The notes below the pieces were generated by a model. That model was not told where the DNA came from. It did not search any database and saw nothing but the letters and a program-made list of their open reading frames with translations. A stretch of 64,000 bases of DNA from Phyto melanocephala (taxonomy: Eukaryota > Arthropoda > Insecta > Diptera > Rhinophoridae): the NCBI GenBank assembly GCA_941918925.1, contig OW799234.1, positions 120,416,284 to 120,480,283 on the forward strand, read 5' to 3'. The position numbers and the translations under genes were made by a program. Shown here in pieces: positions 31,349-43,648 of this stretch; position 1 is the stretch's first letter; each line of letters starts with the position of its first letter.

Positions 31349-33087
31349 TATGGTGGATATGTTTATGTATTTTTAAATGAATAAATAGCTGAACTACATA
31401 TTTGGAGACGCTGTTGTGGTGTAAATTTTTCATGATGTCTTTCCAAACGATACTGAACAAAAACTACAAAGCAGTTTAATAAGAGCCATGCTTGATCTGA
31501 CAAAAAAACCCCTTATTAAAAATTAACAAACAAATCAACAAACGGATCAAGATGTTTTCTGAGAGCTGCAAAATCTTACTTTGGGTAAAAAAAAAATATA
31601 AATATAATATAAAAATATGCTATCATATCTCAGGTCGTAATGTGGCCACATAAACTGAATTTTATAAGCAAAATTCTCGAAAGCATATCTGATAAATTGA
31701 TACCATTTAAGAGTCGGAAGTATACGTGGGGGCTTAAAAAGTTGATTTTAAAAGTTACAATTATTTGAGTTAAGGCCTTTCTACTTGTGACCATCGATAT
31801 ACTCCTTAACACTCTTATGTAAAGGGTGTAAAAACGTAAAATTTTAAACTTTTCTTTAAAAGTTTAGCTCGATTTTTAATCATTGCTATTGTGTGTTCCG
31901 TTTTTCGGGTCTATCGCGTTTTGTGTCCCAAGAATTGGCATCACTACTCTCAACTATTAAAAATAAAATTTGTATACCTGTGTAGGCATGTTAATAGTTT
32001 CATAAAACAACGGCGGCAATCTAAGAAGAATTTTTTAAAATTTTCTCTTAAAGTCCTTTTATATTAGAAATTTTATGTTATAAAATAATTATGAAAATCT
32101 TCTTTTTTGGTTTCCGGTAAAACATGTATGATGCAGGTGTACAAATAAAACTGTGGACTGAAATTGAAATTAAAAGCCTTTTTTTTGAAACTTAAATGTA
32201 TGAACTCGTATATTTACGTACATATGTATATGTTTAAGCAAGTATAAAATTTATTTCAAATTTTGTTGTTTTTATAGCTTGTTTTATTTTTGTTTTTATA
32301 TTTTCTCTGTTTAATTTTTGATATTTTGCCAAAAAAAAATGTTGATTTAGCGAAAAAATACTAAAATATGTTTTTTTTTAACTAAAAGCAATAACTTTTT
32401 TAATATGATTAAGTTCAAGTTCATTGAAATTTGATGACCCTATCTATACCTATGAAGTTTTATTGCTTAATAGGTAAATAATAGCCATATAATTTATTGC
32501 TTACTTATACGAGTAAGTATTCCTTTTTCCCAATATAATATACATATGCATGCATACTTATATGCGAGTTTATACATACAATGCCTATATATAATACCTA
32601 ATTAATGAAAAAAACTTTTAGATACATATGTATTGCCTTAAGGATATATCTTACTCATACACGTAAAAAATAAGTTTGCAAGTTATCTGGGAGCAAAAAA
32701 TATATATTTCTTTTGTGAAATATACTTAGCAGATTTTGAAATATAGATATAAGACCTTAGGAAATTTTACGATTTAGACTTTATTTTTCAATCTATAAGA
32801 ATGTACAATGTTATTGAAAAAATTGAAAATGTGATGACAACTTATAGGTATGTATGTTTATAAGTAAATAGTAAGGGTTATACAATATTTATAAATATTT
32901 AGATAAATTAAAAAAAAAAACAAATCGAGATAAAAGATAGAAATTAAAATAAAAATAAAAAGTACCTATATACTTTTAACTTGTTGTTATATAGGACATC
33001 GTTGGTCATCCCAACGTAAATATGAAATAGAATAAATATTGAACCCGGTCTGCATTACTTGCTCCAAAAATATTTTGTATTAAGTTA
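31349..33087. other. Non-coding with HINE and MITE fragments
   Basis: 31600-31750 matches the complement of the HINE 5' third. 31755-31798 is the right end of the MITE family seen at 26685. The rest is AT-rich with ACAT repeats (32550-32640). Confidence 0.45.
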
Positions 33088-33362
33088 ACCCTAATAATAT
33101 AATAAATGCGAATGTTTGTATGTTTGTTACTCACTCAATCACGGAAAAACGGCTTAACGAAACTGAATGAAATTAGAAACAACTTAGATTAACACATAGA
33201 CTACCTTTTATCACAATGATCAAGGGAATATGCGGAATTATGCGAATAATATTTTTTGTATTTAGTTAGTTGGTTTTTCAAAGGTTTTGAGTCTCCAAAT
33301 TTACAATGATTTTTTTTATAAAATTTGCTCTAAAATCTATTCCACTAATATAATAAATAATG
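33088..33362 (+). repeat. Interspersed repeat related to 59.2-60.1 kb
   Basis: cctaataatataataaatgc, tgtttgttactc, attaacacata(g)ac and taccttttatcacaat occur in the same order as at 59188-59340. It is a diverged single unit of that repeat. Confidence 0.55.
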
Positions 33363-33377
33363 CTGCAAAACAACTGT

Positions 33378-34071
33378 TTTATACCCTTCACCTGTTGTGC
33401 ACAAGAGCTTTGTCATTCCGTTTGTAATTTCTACAATTTTCACTTCCGACCCCATACATTTTCTGAAAGCTTATGAATAGGAGTCGATTAAGCCATGTCC
33501 GTCTGTCCGTGTGTTGGTAAAAATCAAATTTTAAAAGCAACCACATGTTCCTCAGACCAGTGTATGGTATCAATCTTTTTGAAATTCAGCAAAATCGCCA
33601 CATAAATTTCTGAGATATGAGCAAATAAACGCGACTGCCTCTATTTTTTCCCATATTTTTACTATCAAAATTAACATTTTTCAGCTATAAAATAGGTTAC
33701 AGAGGTACCTTTGTCACTATTTGTATACATATATAATATGTCTCTAGAGATATTCGTTAAAATTTTTGAATAAATCGGGCTCTAATCGGTAAAATTATAG
33801 CCAAAAAATTTTTTTTTTTAAATATATATTCCAAAAAATTACAAACGAAAACCAATTTTTTTCAGCTTCTAGACAACCGAGAGAGTCAAATTGGTAAAAA
33901 AAATAAAATTCATGATGGCCGCCACAACAAAATAATTTTTTTTAACCCCATCAATATGAATATCAAAGAAAGGGGAAATAATAAAGAAAAATGGCTTATA
34001 ACATGAAATATAGGTTAAGCTACGATGTGGGATTATACCTACTTATGTACTGAATATAGCTCTCTTACTTT
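33378..34071 (+). mobile_element. HINE/DINE-1-like repeat (type A)
   Basis: Starts tatacccttcacctgttg and ends gaatatagctctcttact before poly-T. The 3' hairpin has decayed. The interior shows the usual series, ending with catgatggccgccaca and accccatcaatatgaat. Confidence 0.6.
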
Positions 34072-35132
34072 TTTTTTGCTTTTGTAATTAAAAAGTAATT
34101 TTATTTTAGATACCTACCTATTCTCCGTTTGAGCGTAAAAGTAGACAGTATATAAAGTGAAAAATAAATGTCTATTTACCGATTTACGGTGGGGTGGGTA
34201 AAATACATCATAATCAACAGAATTTTATTTTTAGATTTTTGCAAAGTAAAAAAGAAAAGCAAAATAAAAAAAATGAAAACAACTAGTCAATAGCACATGA
34301 TAACAATAACAAAAATATATAGGTACATATGTATGTGTAGCAGTGTTGCCGGAAAATTATTCAGTTTTACATAACAAAGACTACAAAATTAAAATTGGAA
34401 GTCATTTAAAACTTTATTTTATAGAAATAAAATATGCTTTCTCCACAAAAATCCAACACTTAGCTATATGATTTGATTCCGTTTGTTTTTAAGTATAACA
34501 TTGTATCTTGTTCGTTTTATTCTTTTTAATTTAGTTATTGAGGGCCAAGTAATTTTCAAGTCATATCTAGCCCCTCGGATTTTAATTTTTGCAAAAATTT
34601 TTATATAGGTACTTTCGGTCTAATTCATAAAAAATATTTAAGCTTTATTAAAGGTTTATGTGACAGATGTTTTACAGAATTATATTAAATAAGCCTTTAA
34701 AAACCTAAAATATTTTTTATGAATAGGTACCTATAAGCCTATAATATTAATGTTTTTTATATCTCATGACATCACAAATACTTTTTAATTTCAACAATTC
34801 AATTTGTATTATTCAGGAGTTTTTTTATAATTAAATTTTGGTAAAATTATACACAGGCAACACTGCTAAATACATACCTACATATTGTATTATAAATGCC
34901 ATTTACATACATACACATGTATGTATATGTATGTATATTATTTAAAAAATTTTGCTACCACATTGGGTAGCTTTATTAAAGCCTTGCAAGCATTTCTTAG
35001 TTTTGTAGTCCTAGTTTACTCTTTAACCGGAGTCCAAATAAAGAGACATTTTATCCTACGATCGTCAAATAAATGCATCCCTTCATTTGGGAACATTCTC
35101 TGAACTGCTATTTCTGTTGCTTGACAATCTTT
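34072..35132. other. AT-rich non-coding with a recurrent stem-loop
   Basis: gctaccacattgggtagc at 34959-34976 forms a stem-loop shared with 44122-44139. ATGT microsatellites flank it. No gene is supported. Confidence 0.45.
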
Positions 35133-35937
35133 GTTATACCCTTCACACAATGAAAAAGGGTATATATAGGTTTGTCATTCCGTGTGAAATTTCTACAATT
35201 TTCATTTCCGACCCCATAAAGTATATATTTTCTGAAAGCTTATGATAAGCTCTGTCAGTCTGTCCGTGTGTATGTTGAAATCAACTTTTTGAAGCCCCCG
35301 AAATCGCTTGGACCCGGGTGAGGTATTAAAACGTTAGAAATATTCGGGAGTAGATCGGTATTGAAAATCAGAAACATCGGTTCATAAACAACTGAGATAT
35401 GAGCAAAAACCCACGACCACCTCGATTTTTTTTTCACAAAAACAACATTACAACAACAACATACATACATACAAACTTGTATATTGGTTAAAGTAAACGT
35501 GGGATCGAATCCCAGCTGAGCCAAAAAATTTTATTTTTTAAATTTTTTTTTCTTAATTTTTTTTTTATATTTTTTTTTTTTTTTTATTTAATATATTATT
35601 TATATTTTTATTATTTTTTTTTAATTTTTTTTTTATTTTTTTTTTGTTTTATATTTATTATTTATATTTTAATTATTTTTTTTTTTAATTTTTTTTTTTA
35701 AATTTTTTTTTAATTTTTTTAAAAAATTTTTTTAAAATTTTTTTTTAAATTTTTTTTTTATTTTTTTCTTAATTTTTAATTTTACAATGGGATGTTTTTA
35801 TATATGTATGTTTTTTATATATGTATGGACGTATTTCATATGAGATGAATGGTGATACAAACTACTGTTATTCCATGACTACACGTTGTGAAGGGTATAT
35901 AAGATTCGGCACGGCCGAATATAGCACTCTTACTTGT
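35133..35937 (+). mobile_element. HINE/DINE-1-like repeat (type A), best-preserved
   Basis: 5' tatacccttcacac; 3' gtgaagggtata, hairpin ttcggcacggccgaa, then tatagcactcttacttg and TT. Very similar to the copy at 23964. The interior has the tRNA-like segment at 35483-35523 followed by about 250 bp of T-rich sequence. Confidence 0.75.
35483..35523 (+). other. Anticodon-less tRNA-like segment in HINE repeat
   Basis: ggatcgaatcc (35502-35512) matches the tRNA B-box/T-loop consensus in 10 of 11 positions, within a gtggg/cccag-like stem, and is followed by ctgagcca like an acceptor 3' strand. Upstream ttggttaaag resembles a D-arm. Only about five bases separate the two, so there is no anticodon arm. 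It cannot be a translating tRNA. Confidence 0.5.
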
Positions 35938-36028
35938 TTTTCTATTGTATACCTACTTATATACCTACATACTTACATTTATATTAATTAATAAAATGCA
36001 TCAATACCTTTAAGTAATAGACCAAAAC

Positions 36029-37573
36029 AAGCAAGTAAGAGCACTATATTCGGCTGAGCCGAATTTTTTATACTCACCACCAATTCGATATACTTTTATA
36101 GCACAAAATTTATCAGTACTGATTCACTATTGACACAGTCACCAGTACTAGTGACTTATTATACCCCCGACAATGCTTTTTACTATAGACATTTAACATG
36201 TGCGTGTCATTGGAAATCTACTACTGACACTGGTACTACTGAGTAGGTAGTTCTTTAAGGACCATATGTAGACATTGTCACCAGAGATTCAATAGTGCAT
36301 TTAAGTAATTCTAGTCTACACTTTTGATACTTTTCTGAAATAGACGTCGTTAATGAAACTTTTGTTAAAATATGATGTGTTATTACAAAAAAATTAAGGA
36401 ATTCATTAAATATCAAATATTAAAAGTAAATTAGGTACATTTCATATAATTAGAACTCTTATTTATTGTGTATACATTTTTTTTCTCATCAAAGAAAATA
36501 AAAAAAAATGTAGACACTTTCTTGACAATGTCGCCAAGAAGTCACCACAATAGTCGACAAAACTGGTGACTTGGAGACACTTGCCCCCAGGTTTCCTTCA
36601 GGGTTTATACTAAAATATGTATCAATTTCTTTGTATAACTTCGATATGCTAGTTAAATATTTTCGTAAATTTAGTCTTTCTGCTAATAAATACAACTCAG
36701 ATATTTCAATATAGTCCTTTATTCTTCCAAAAACTTTGTCTTTTGTTGTTTGTTTTATGAATTTAAGATAAAAGAGTTATAAAGAAAGTAGGCGTGTCAC
36801 TTTCATTTCTAGCATAACAATGACATTGACTAGAAAGCTATATAGGTACATGTGTACGAAATTTTATCATCATACCTCTAATTTTGTCGGTTTTATGAGC
36901 TTTTAGTAGGCGTGCCGAAGTAGTTTCTGCTAAAAAATTCAACTCAGATATTTCAATATATAGTTCTTTATTCTTCCAAAATCTTTATTCATAGAAAAAT
37001 TATATGAATTTGAGATAAAGCGTTACATGGGAGGTGGGCGTAAAAGTAGGCGTGTCACATTTATTTTCCGTTAGTACAAAGCCTTTGACCAAAAAGCAAA
37101 GTGTGCAAAATTTCAAAATCGTACATTTTATTTTGTCAGTTTTATTACGTGTTCAATTTTGAATATACCGTAAAATACACTGGGCGGTATAAATTTTCGT
37201 ACATATTGATCTATGCTTTCCTTGTTCATAGATTTAGGCAATTTTCAAGGAAAAATATTTTTTCCACGTTAATACGTTTGGACACAATTCCATTTTATTC
37301 GATGTTGTTTTTTTTTACCCAATTTAGCGCATTTTCAATACCAAACAACACTTGTGTCTAAGAAATATTCTGGCAAAATTTGAGCCCCCTAGCTTTTTCG
37401 GTCCCCTCTATCGTGCTTTCAACAGACGTACGGACATAGCTTAATCGTCATAAAATTAAACCCCGATTTAGAAAATATATACTTCATAGGGTCTAAAATG
37501 GATATTTCGATGTTTTACAAACGGAATGACAAAATGAATACACACCTGCCATTTTTTTGGTGGTGGGTATAAA
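36029..37573 (-). mobile_element. HINE-like repeat (type B), minus orientation, with insert
   Basis: The left end (complement of the 3' terminus) reads caagtaagagcactatat, hairpin ttcggctgagccgaa, then tatactcaccacc. The right end is ggtggtgggtataa. Between about 36115 and 36605 it holds sequence absent from other copies, rich in gtcacc/ggtgac motifs, probably another insertion. Modules aggcgtgtca and gtgggcgtaaaa repeat through the body. Confidence 0.65.
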
Positions 37574-37693
37574 AACAAATAAAAACATATTTTTTATATT
37601 TTTTTCTTATGGACTAAAAATAAAAATAACAATAAGTTACTATTTATTAACACAAACATACATACATACATGCATACTTACATACACATATAC

Positions 37694-38853
37694 TAGGGAT
37701 GCTAAACGGGACTGATTTTGCGAATCCCGGGATTCGGGATTTTAAATCCCTGAGCTGTTAAAAAACAGCGTTCACACTCAACGCTTGTACCTGACAAGTA
37801 GTTAGTTATATGCAGACCGCAGATTTACTCCTCGTTTGCCCCCAGAAATAAAAATATCTATTTATTACCTTGCCAATATTTGTATACATATAATAAATTT
37901 TTTGCCAATATTTGTATACATATAATAAATTTTTTATTTTGTAAGCTTTTGTAGGACTTTTGCATATGTCGATTGCTTCATTTAATTTTTTTAACTACAA
38001 AAAATTTTAATCGACAGTGTAATCGTCAGATAATAATAAATCCGAATCAGAATTTTCTGCAGAAAAACGCAAACGACAAACTTTTTTCTACAATATATTA
38101 TTAAAATCCTGTTTTAATTTTTGATTTTTAAAAAGTCAAAAAGTGTTGAGTAAGTTCTTGTAGTTCTTTTAGGAAGAGTTTTCCCAACTCATCACTTAAT
38201 TTGCCATCCATTTTTTAAATTTCTTTGAGGGTAAATGAGAAGGCAGTAGGTACATACATATGTAGATTCATATCATTACGACAAAGGGCTTCAGTTGTTA
38301 CCTTTACTGTGCTTAAAATAACTATTATAAATACTTATGTTTAGTATAGCAAGTTCTATATTTTTGGTAATTTTAAACCTATTAATGCTTTTTTAATAAG
38401 CATTTTCAATTTACAAAATCGTTTGCACATAAATATCAAGAAATTTGTTCTATCTTGTTTTGCAATCGAAAATAAGTTTAATTTCTTTTAAATTTTCTTC
38501 TTTTTTATTTATGCAAAATCTTACTTTTTAACTTAATGAAGTAATTTTTTCCCTCATTTTGATCATCATGTGTGGTAAAAACATTAATAATTATCAGATG
38601 AATTCCATATGCAAAACATAGTTGATCTTAGATGCAATAATATATTTTCAGTATTGTCCGTTATAACCTCCGTCTATTTTGAAGCCTAATATTTCACTAG
38701 ACAATGATACACCAAAATAACCTAACGATTTCTCTAGAAGTTGAATAAAAAATCACTGCCAAAGTAAAAATATTGTATAAATTATTATATAAATAATGTA
38801 AATTTAAAAAGAATCGCGATTTCCCAGGATTTTTAAAATAAATGGCATCCCTA
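37694..38853. mobile_element. hAT-like element with perfect 8-bp target duplication
   Basis: The ends are TAGGGATGC... and ...GCATCCCTA, flanked by acatatac at 37686-37693 and 38854-38861. An 8-bp duplication with TAGGG-type ends is the hAT signature. Subterminal gaatcccgggattcggg and gaatcgcgatttccc form additional inverted structure. At 1160 bp there is no intact transposase; a short minus-strand frame near 38212 (MDGKLSDELGKLFLKELQEL) might be a relic, but this is weak. Confidence 0.8.
37871..37934. repeat. 32-bp tandem duplication
   Basis: tgccaatatttgtatacata continuing to taataaattttt is present twice, with a period of 32 bp, inside the hAT-like element. Confidence 0.8.
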
Positions 38854-39003
38854 ACATATACATATATTTTTAATGGCATTACTACGATGTTATTCACCTC
38901 TTTTAAACTATGGATTGTTTACACGTAATATTAAAAGGTGTGCTAGTTTTAATTGTTTTTCATATCATTTTATACCCTTCACTACTAGTAGCAAATGCAT
39001 TTT

Positions 39004-39921
39004 TATACCCGCCACTAAAAAAATGGTGGGTGTCTATTCATTTTGTCATTCCGTTTGTAACACATCGAAATATCCATTTTAGACCCCATAAAGTATATAT
39101 ATTCTGAATCGATGTTTCATTTTATGACGATCTAGCTATGTCCGTCCGTCTGTTGAAAACACCATAGAGGTCGGACCAAAAAAGCTAGAGGGCTCAAATT
39201 TTGCCAGAATATTTCTTATACACAAGGTTTATTTGGTATTGAAAAAGGGCTAAATCGGAATATTAGAAAGAGAGTTATAGCTCGTAATACAAGAGTAAGT
39301 CCAAAAACCGTGCCCTTTCAACATCGAATAAAATGGAATTGTGTCCAAACGCATTAACGTAAAGTCATAAAACGTGAAAATTGCTTAAATCTATGCATTA
39401 GAAAAGAAGTTATAGATCAAAATGTACGAAAATTAATACCGCACAGTATATTTTTCGGTATATTCAAAAATTTAAATTGTCAAAACTAAAAACGATTTTG
39501 AAATTTTGCAAACATTGCTTTTTGGTCGAAGGCTTTGTTCTAACGGAAAATAAATGTAACACGCCCACTTTAACGCCCATCTCCCATATAACGCTTTATC
39601 TCAAATTCATATAATTTCTCTATGAATAAAGATTTTGGAATAATAAAGGACTATATTGAAATATCTAAGTTGAAATTATTAGCAAAAACTATATTGACAC
39701 GCCTACTTTAATTGAAAGAATAAATTTACGAAAATATTTTAATAAAATAATAATAAAATCAAAGTTACACAAAAAATGTGATACATATTTTATAAAGAGA
39801 TTATTCCAGAACGAGTACTGTTAATAACAAAATAATAAATTTTATACTTTAAAAGTACATAAAATTGGTGGTGGGTATTAACAATTCTGCACAAACGAAT
39901 ATACTGCTTTACCTGTTTGTT
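39004..39921 (+). mobile_element. HINE-like repeat (type B), plus orientation
   Basis: Starts tatacccgccac...atggtggg, then tgtcattccgtttgtaacac and ccataaagtatatat. Ends ggtggtgggtatt with a decayed hairpin and tactgctttacctgtt. Internal blocks agctagagggctcaaat and aaatggaattgtgtcc match the other type-B copies (complement) at 48560-48780. Confidence 0.65.
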
Positions 39922-40007
39922 TTGAATTATTTGTTTTGTTTTGAACTAGGTACATACCTACTTTACTTTTACGGACAAGCTTCATGAAGAGGCAAATATA
40001 ATAAATA

Positions 40008-40728
40008 CAGTAGACTCGCGGTAACTTGAACTATTAAAAACCGAGCGTGTTCACGTTTGCGAAGTTGTTCATGTTGTCGAAGGTGTAACTCTTTTAAATT
40101 TCCAAACAAATTAGACATGTGATTTAAATCAAATTAATTAATTTTTTGGTATTTCGGATTGTTAAGTACATATGTTTTGTTAAGAAAAAATAAGTACGTT
40201 AAAATTAATTAAAAATATGTGTTACCTTTTCTTCTTCATCTCCTAAAGAGCTAAAAATGTTCAGCAAGCATTTTGCTATAGTTTTCTTTTCAAGACGTTG
40301 CCAAGTTGAAATAGCCAAAGCGTCCATTAATAGTTAAACCAATTTTCAAAAATGGCAGCTGTCATCCATTACAATTTGGAGTAATTGTTGTCCACAGGAG
40401 ATTCAAAATTTCTAAAAGAGCAAGGATTCTTTGCCTTTCCAATCACAAGGAGTTAAGGTTTAGAATTTTCGTAGTTTTTGTGACATTTTTCACGAAAAAC
40501 TTTAGATTAGATCATGCTAAATCAGCAGCGCGAACTAAACTAAGCCTGTGCAATCATTTACGGGGATACCCCATTTTTCTGAAAACGAATTGGATAACCG
40601 ACAAATTTGTTCACGTTATAAGGCTTTCTCACTGTGTTCACGCTACAGAGTAGTCAGTGTAAAAAAAATTATGTTCATCTTATCCGGTGTTCACGTAAGG
40701 CATTGTTTTTGTTACCGCGAGTCTACTG
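40008..40728. mobile_element. pogo/Tigger-like element
   Basis: Perfect 18-bp ends cagtagactcgcggtaac (40008-40025) and complement (40711-40728) are flanked by TA on both sides. CAGT-type ends, TA target and the transposase relic inside place it in the pogo branch of Tc1/mariner. It is 721 bp and deleted. Confidence 0.8.
40205..40327 (-). pseudogene. pogo-like transposase C-terminal fragment
   Basis: The minus strand reads open from 40327: MDALAISTWQRLEKKTIAKC then LLNIFSSLGDEEEK. This matches the part of pogo/Tigger DDE transposases after the catalytic core (pattern A..W..V...TI..CF). The catalytic region is not present, so this is a dead fragment within the TIR-bounded element. Confidence 0.55.
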
Positions 40729-41468
40729 TACTTGTATATACAAGAAAAAAATAAAATAAAGTCAAAAAATTAAAGAAAAAATCAATAAACAAAATAAAAT
40801 TTTGCAACAATGCTGCAAAGGTACCAAACATATTTAATTTTTAATAAAAAAAATTTAACAAATTTTAGGAAGAAAAATTTAAAAAAAGACACATACCTAC
40901 CTCTAGTTTATTTTTGTACATACCTAGGTATAATTTATTTCGTTGTATAGTTAAAAAAATAAACTACTTAAGAGCCTAACTGAACTAGGTCATTTAGTTC
41001 AATCGTTCAATTGAACTAGGTCGTTCATGAACTACACAACTCTAATAAGCATGCAATATAAGTAGGTATTAAGTAAAGAGTCGTTAATGTCTTTTGTTCT
41101 TTTGTTGGATTTCGATGTGTATTATTAATCAGGAATAGACAATTATTGCATTGTTTTTAGAATTAAAAAAAAAACTATTTGCCGCTACATTGTTGTTCTT
41201 ACTATAAGCGCTCGTTTGGATTCCAAAAATAGCACATCAGTTACCTAGGTTAATAGGTTAGCTAGTGTCTGAAAGAAATACATTTTTGTTATGATAACTA
41301 TAAAAAATACGACTATATACATATATATGTATGTACATACTTATTTGTTTACTAGTTCTTTAATACATAAACACATACAATTATTATAATAAAAAAAATA
41401 TACTTACATATTTTGTAGATGTTTTGTTCGTTAGTATTTTGTAAATACATAGATAGTTATAGTTAAGC
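40729..41468. other. AT-rich non-coding stretch
   Basis: Short repeated gaactagg.catt motifs near 40980-41030; otherwise nothing. Confidence 0.45.
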
Positions 41469-42098
41469 TGGAGTTACATACCATGCGTTCTATCCGTTGT
41501 TCCGTTTTATGCATCAGTCAAAAAGTAGAATCAGTGTAATTGTATGTGACAAGTTACACGGCAAAACGCATAGAATGCATAAACGTATCAACGCAGCAAA
41601 GTAGGTTTACTTTCTACTTTTGTATCCGTCGCATAAAAGGTGAATAAATGTCAGCTGTTGTTGATAGCCATGGATGACAAATAATATTTTTTTGTCGATG
41701 TTATCGATAAATCTGATTGTGTGGTGGATTTATTTTTTTAATTTTTTTGTATTAAAAAATGTTTTTAATAAAAGAAAAAGCATTCGAAATAAAGTTTACA
41801 ATTACTTTTAAGAAAAACATTCATAAAAACTAATTTTAAACACAATTTTTTCATTACCAAAATTTTTATTCCACTTATCGATAATTATTATGTGCTGAGT
41901 GTCATCTCTGTTTATTATTAAAAGAAAACAAGTGCAATGGAGGAGATGCTTATTGATGCTTGTGTTATTTTTGAACTTTTTGTAGCACAAAATATCATGT
42001 ACATAAACTAAATGAATTCCATAAATGCCCTTAAATTGTCAATTTTACTTTCCATTTTGGCAAAATTGTTTTTAGTTAATAAAAATATAAACACAACA

Positions 42099-43518
42099 TA
42101 GGGTTGCCATATTTGAAAAGTGAAAAAAAGTACATTGAGGGGGAAAAACAGTAATTTAAAAAAAAAAGAAAAACAGTACATTTTGATTTTGATAACATAA
42201 CTTTTACTTCAATACATCACATTTTTATTTAAAAATAGTTAAGAAGAAACATAAAAACATGTAAACACGTGGTCAAAAACACAAATTTAACGTCGTTTTT
42301 CGATTTTAATATTGATACTTGTTTGAATAAACGAAATACCAATGCTTTAACATTTTCGACTATATTTCAGAATTATGCACTATATTTTCAAACTTTATTT
42401 TGAAAATGATCTAATGTATTTCAAAAGTTATTAATTATATTTAAGAAATAGTAAATAGAATTTCGAAATTGGTAATTGAATTTCAAAAACTACGAGTTGA
42501 ATTTTGAAATTATCTATAATATGCAAATTCAATTAACTTGTTTCTTAAAATTACAATAATATTCCATTAATACTTTTGGAATACTATTTGTAACTTAAAA
42601 AATATCACTTGTAATTGACAAATTATCAATTCTTAAGTAGACTTAGGGCCATTATTACAACTTGCCGTTAGCTAAAGGCAGAATTTTGTTTGGCAGATAA
42701 ATGGCTTTGCATTATAAACCCTTAATTTATTATTTTTTATTCATTAAATATTATTAAATTTAATAATAATAACAATAAAAAATGGAAGATGTAATAATGC
42801 AAAGCTATTTATCGAACAGACAAAATCCTACCTTTAACTAAAGACAAGTTGTAATAATTGCACTTAATCTATCACGCATAGAAATTGTTATTGAACTTAA
42901 AATCAATATTTAACAATATTTAAGAAAATAATATTTAGGCTCAACAAAAAGAAAACATTTCTTGTTAAAGTCGACTATAATATTACTTTTAATAATTTTT
43001 TTGAAGTTTATTTTAAAGGCAATAACAATTTTTATGAACAATAAAGTAAAGTCTACTTTAAAATTGATAATTTGTCATTTAAAATTGATATTTTTTAAAT
43101 TATATATAGTAATCCAAAAGTACTAATTGAATATTGTTAAAAAAATTCTAAAAAAAGTCAATTGAATTTTTAAAATGAATACATTTGATAATTTTTAAAA
43201 TTCAATAAATAATTATACAACACAAATAGAGGTGGTATAGTTATATAAAAGAAAATAATTTATGCTAAGTTATTTATGCTAAAGTTAATTCAAAAATAAA
43301 TTATAAATATTTATCCCTTTTTTGTACACATTTAACAATACAATTTTTTCCTATTTCATTCTTCAAAAAATTACAAAATTCAATACATGTGTATCCAAAA
43401 ACAGTACAAATATAAAAAACAGTACTTTTTCGTACTGTTTTAGGTATTGTGAATATAACAGTACACATTACAAAAAACAGTACATGTACTATTTAAAACA
43501 GTACGAATGGCAACCCTA
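42099..43518. mobile_element. hAT-like element with perfect 8-bp target duplication
   Basis: Ends TAGGGTTGCCAT... and ...ATGGCAACCCTA are flanked by acacaaca at 42091-42098 and 43519-43526. The 1420-bp interior is AT-rich with many near-palindromic tttcaaaa/ttttgaaa stretches and no transposase. It contains the foldback MITE at 42646-42861. Confidence 0.85.
42646..42861. mobile_element. Long-TIR foldback MITE nested in hAT
   Basis: Arms of about 70 bp (left from gggccattattacaactt, with aaatggctttgcattata) are mirrored on the right. actta on both sides (42641-42645 and 42862-42866) is a likely 5-bp duplication. A half copy lies at 62400-62490. Confidence 0.75.
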
Positions 43519-43648
43519 ACACAACAGCTGATTAAAACATAAGAGTTGATGCATAAAACGCATTGTGTGTAACTTGAGTTTAGAAACGTAGAAAAAGGTG
43601 AAAAAGTATCAAACGCAACAACGCATGAACGGATGGTATGTAACTCCA

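Larger units (their letters stand above)
41469..43648. mobile_element. TIR element hosting nested hAT and MITE
   Basis: Ends of about 39 bp start tggagttacataccat (41469) and are mirrored at 43611-43648 with a few mismatches and one indel. Subterminal caagttacac / gcataaa blocks are mirrored too. Without the nested hAT the host element would be about 750 bp. No target duplication or transposase was found, so the superfamily is unknown. Confidence 0.65.

Noticed and set aside
35483..35523. Functional tRNA gene
   Set aside because: No anticodon arm and no 5' acceptor strand; it is only tRNA-like.
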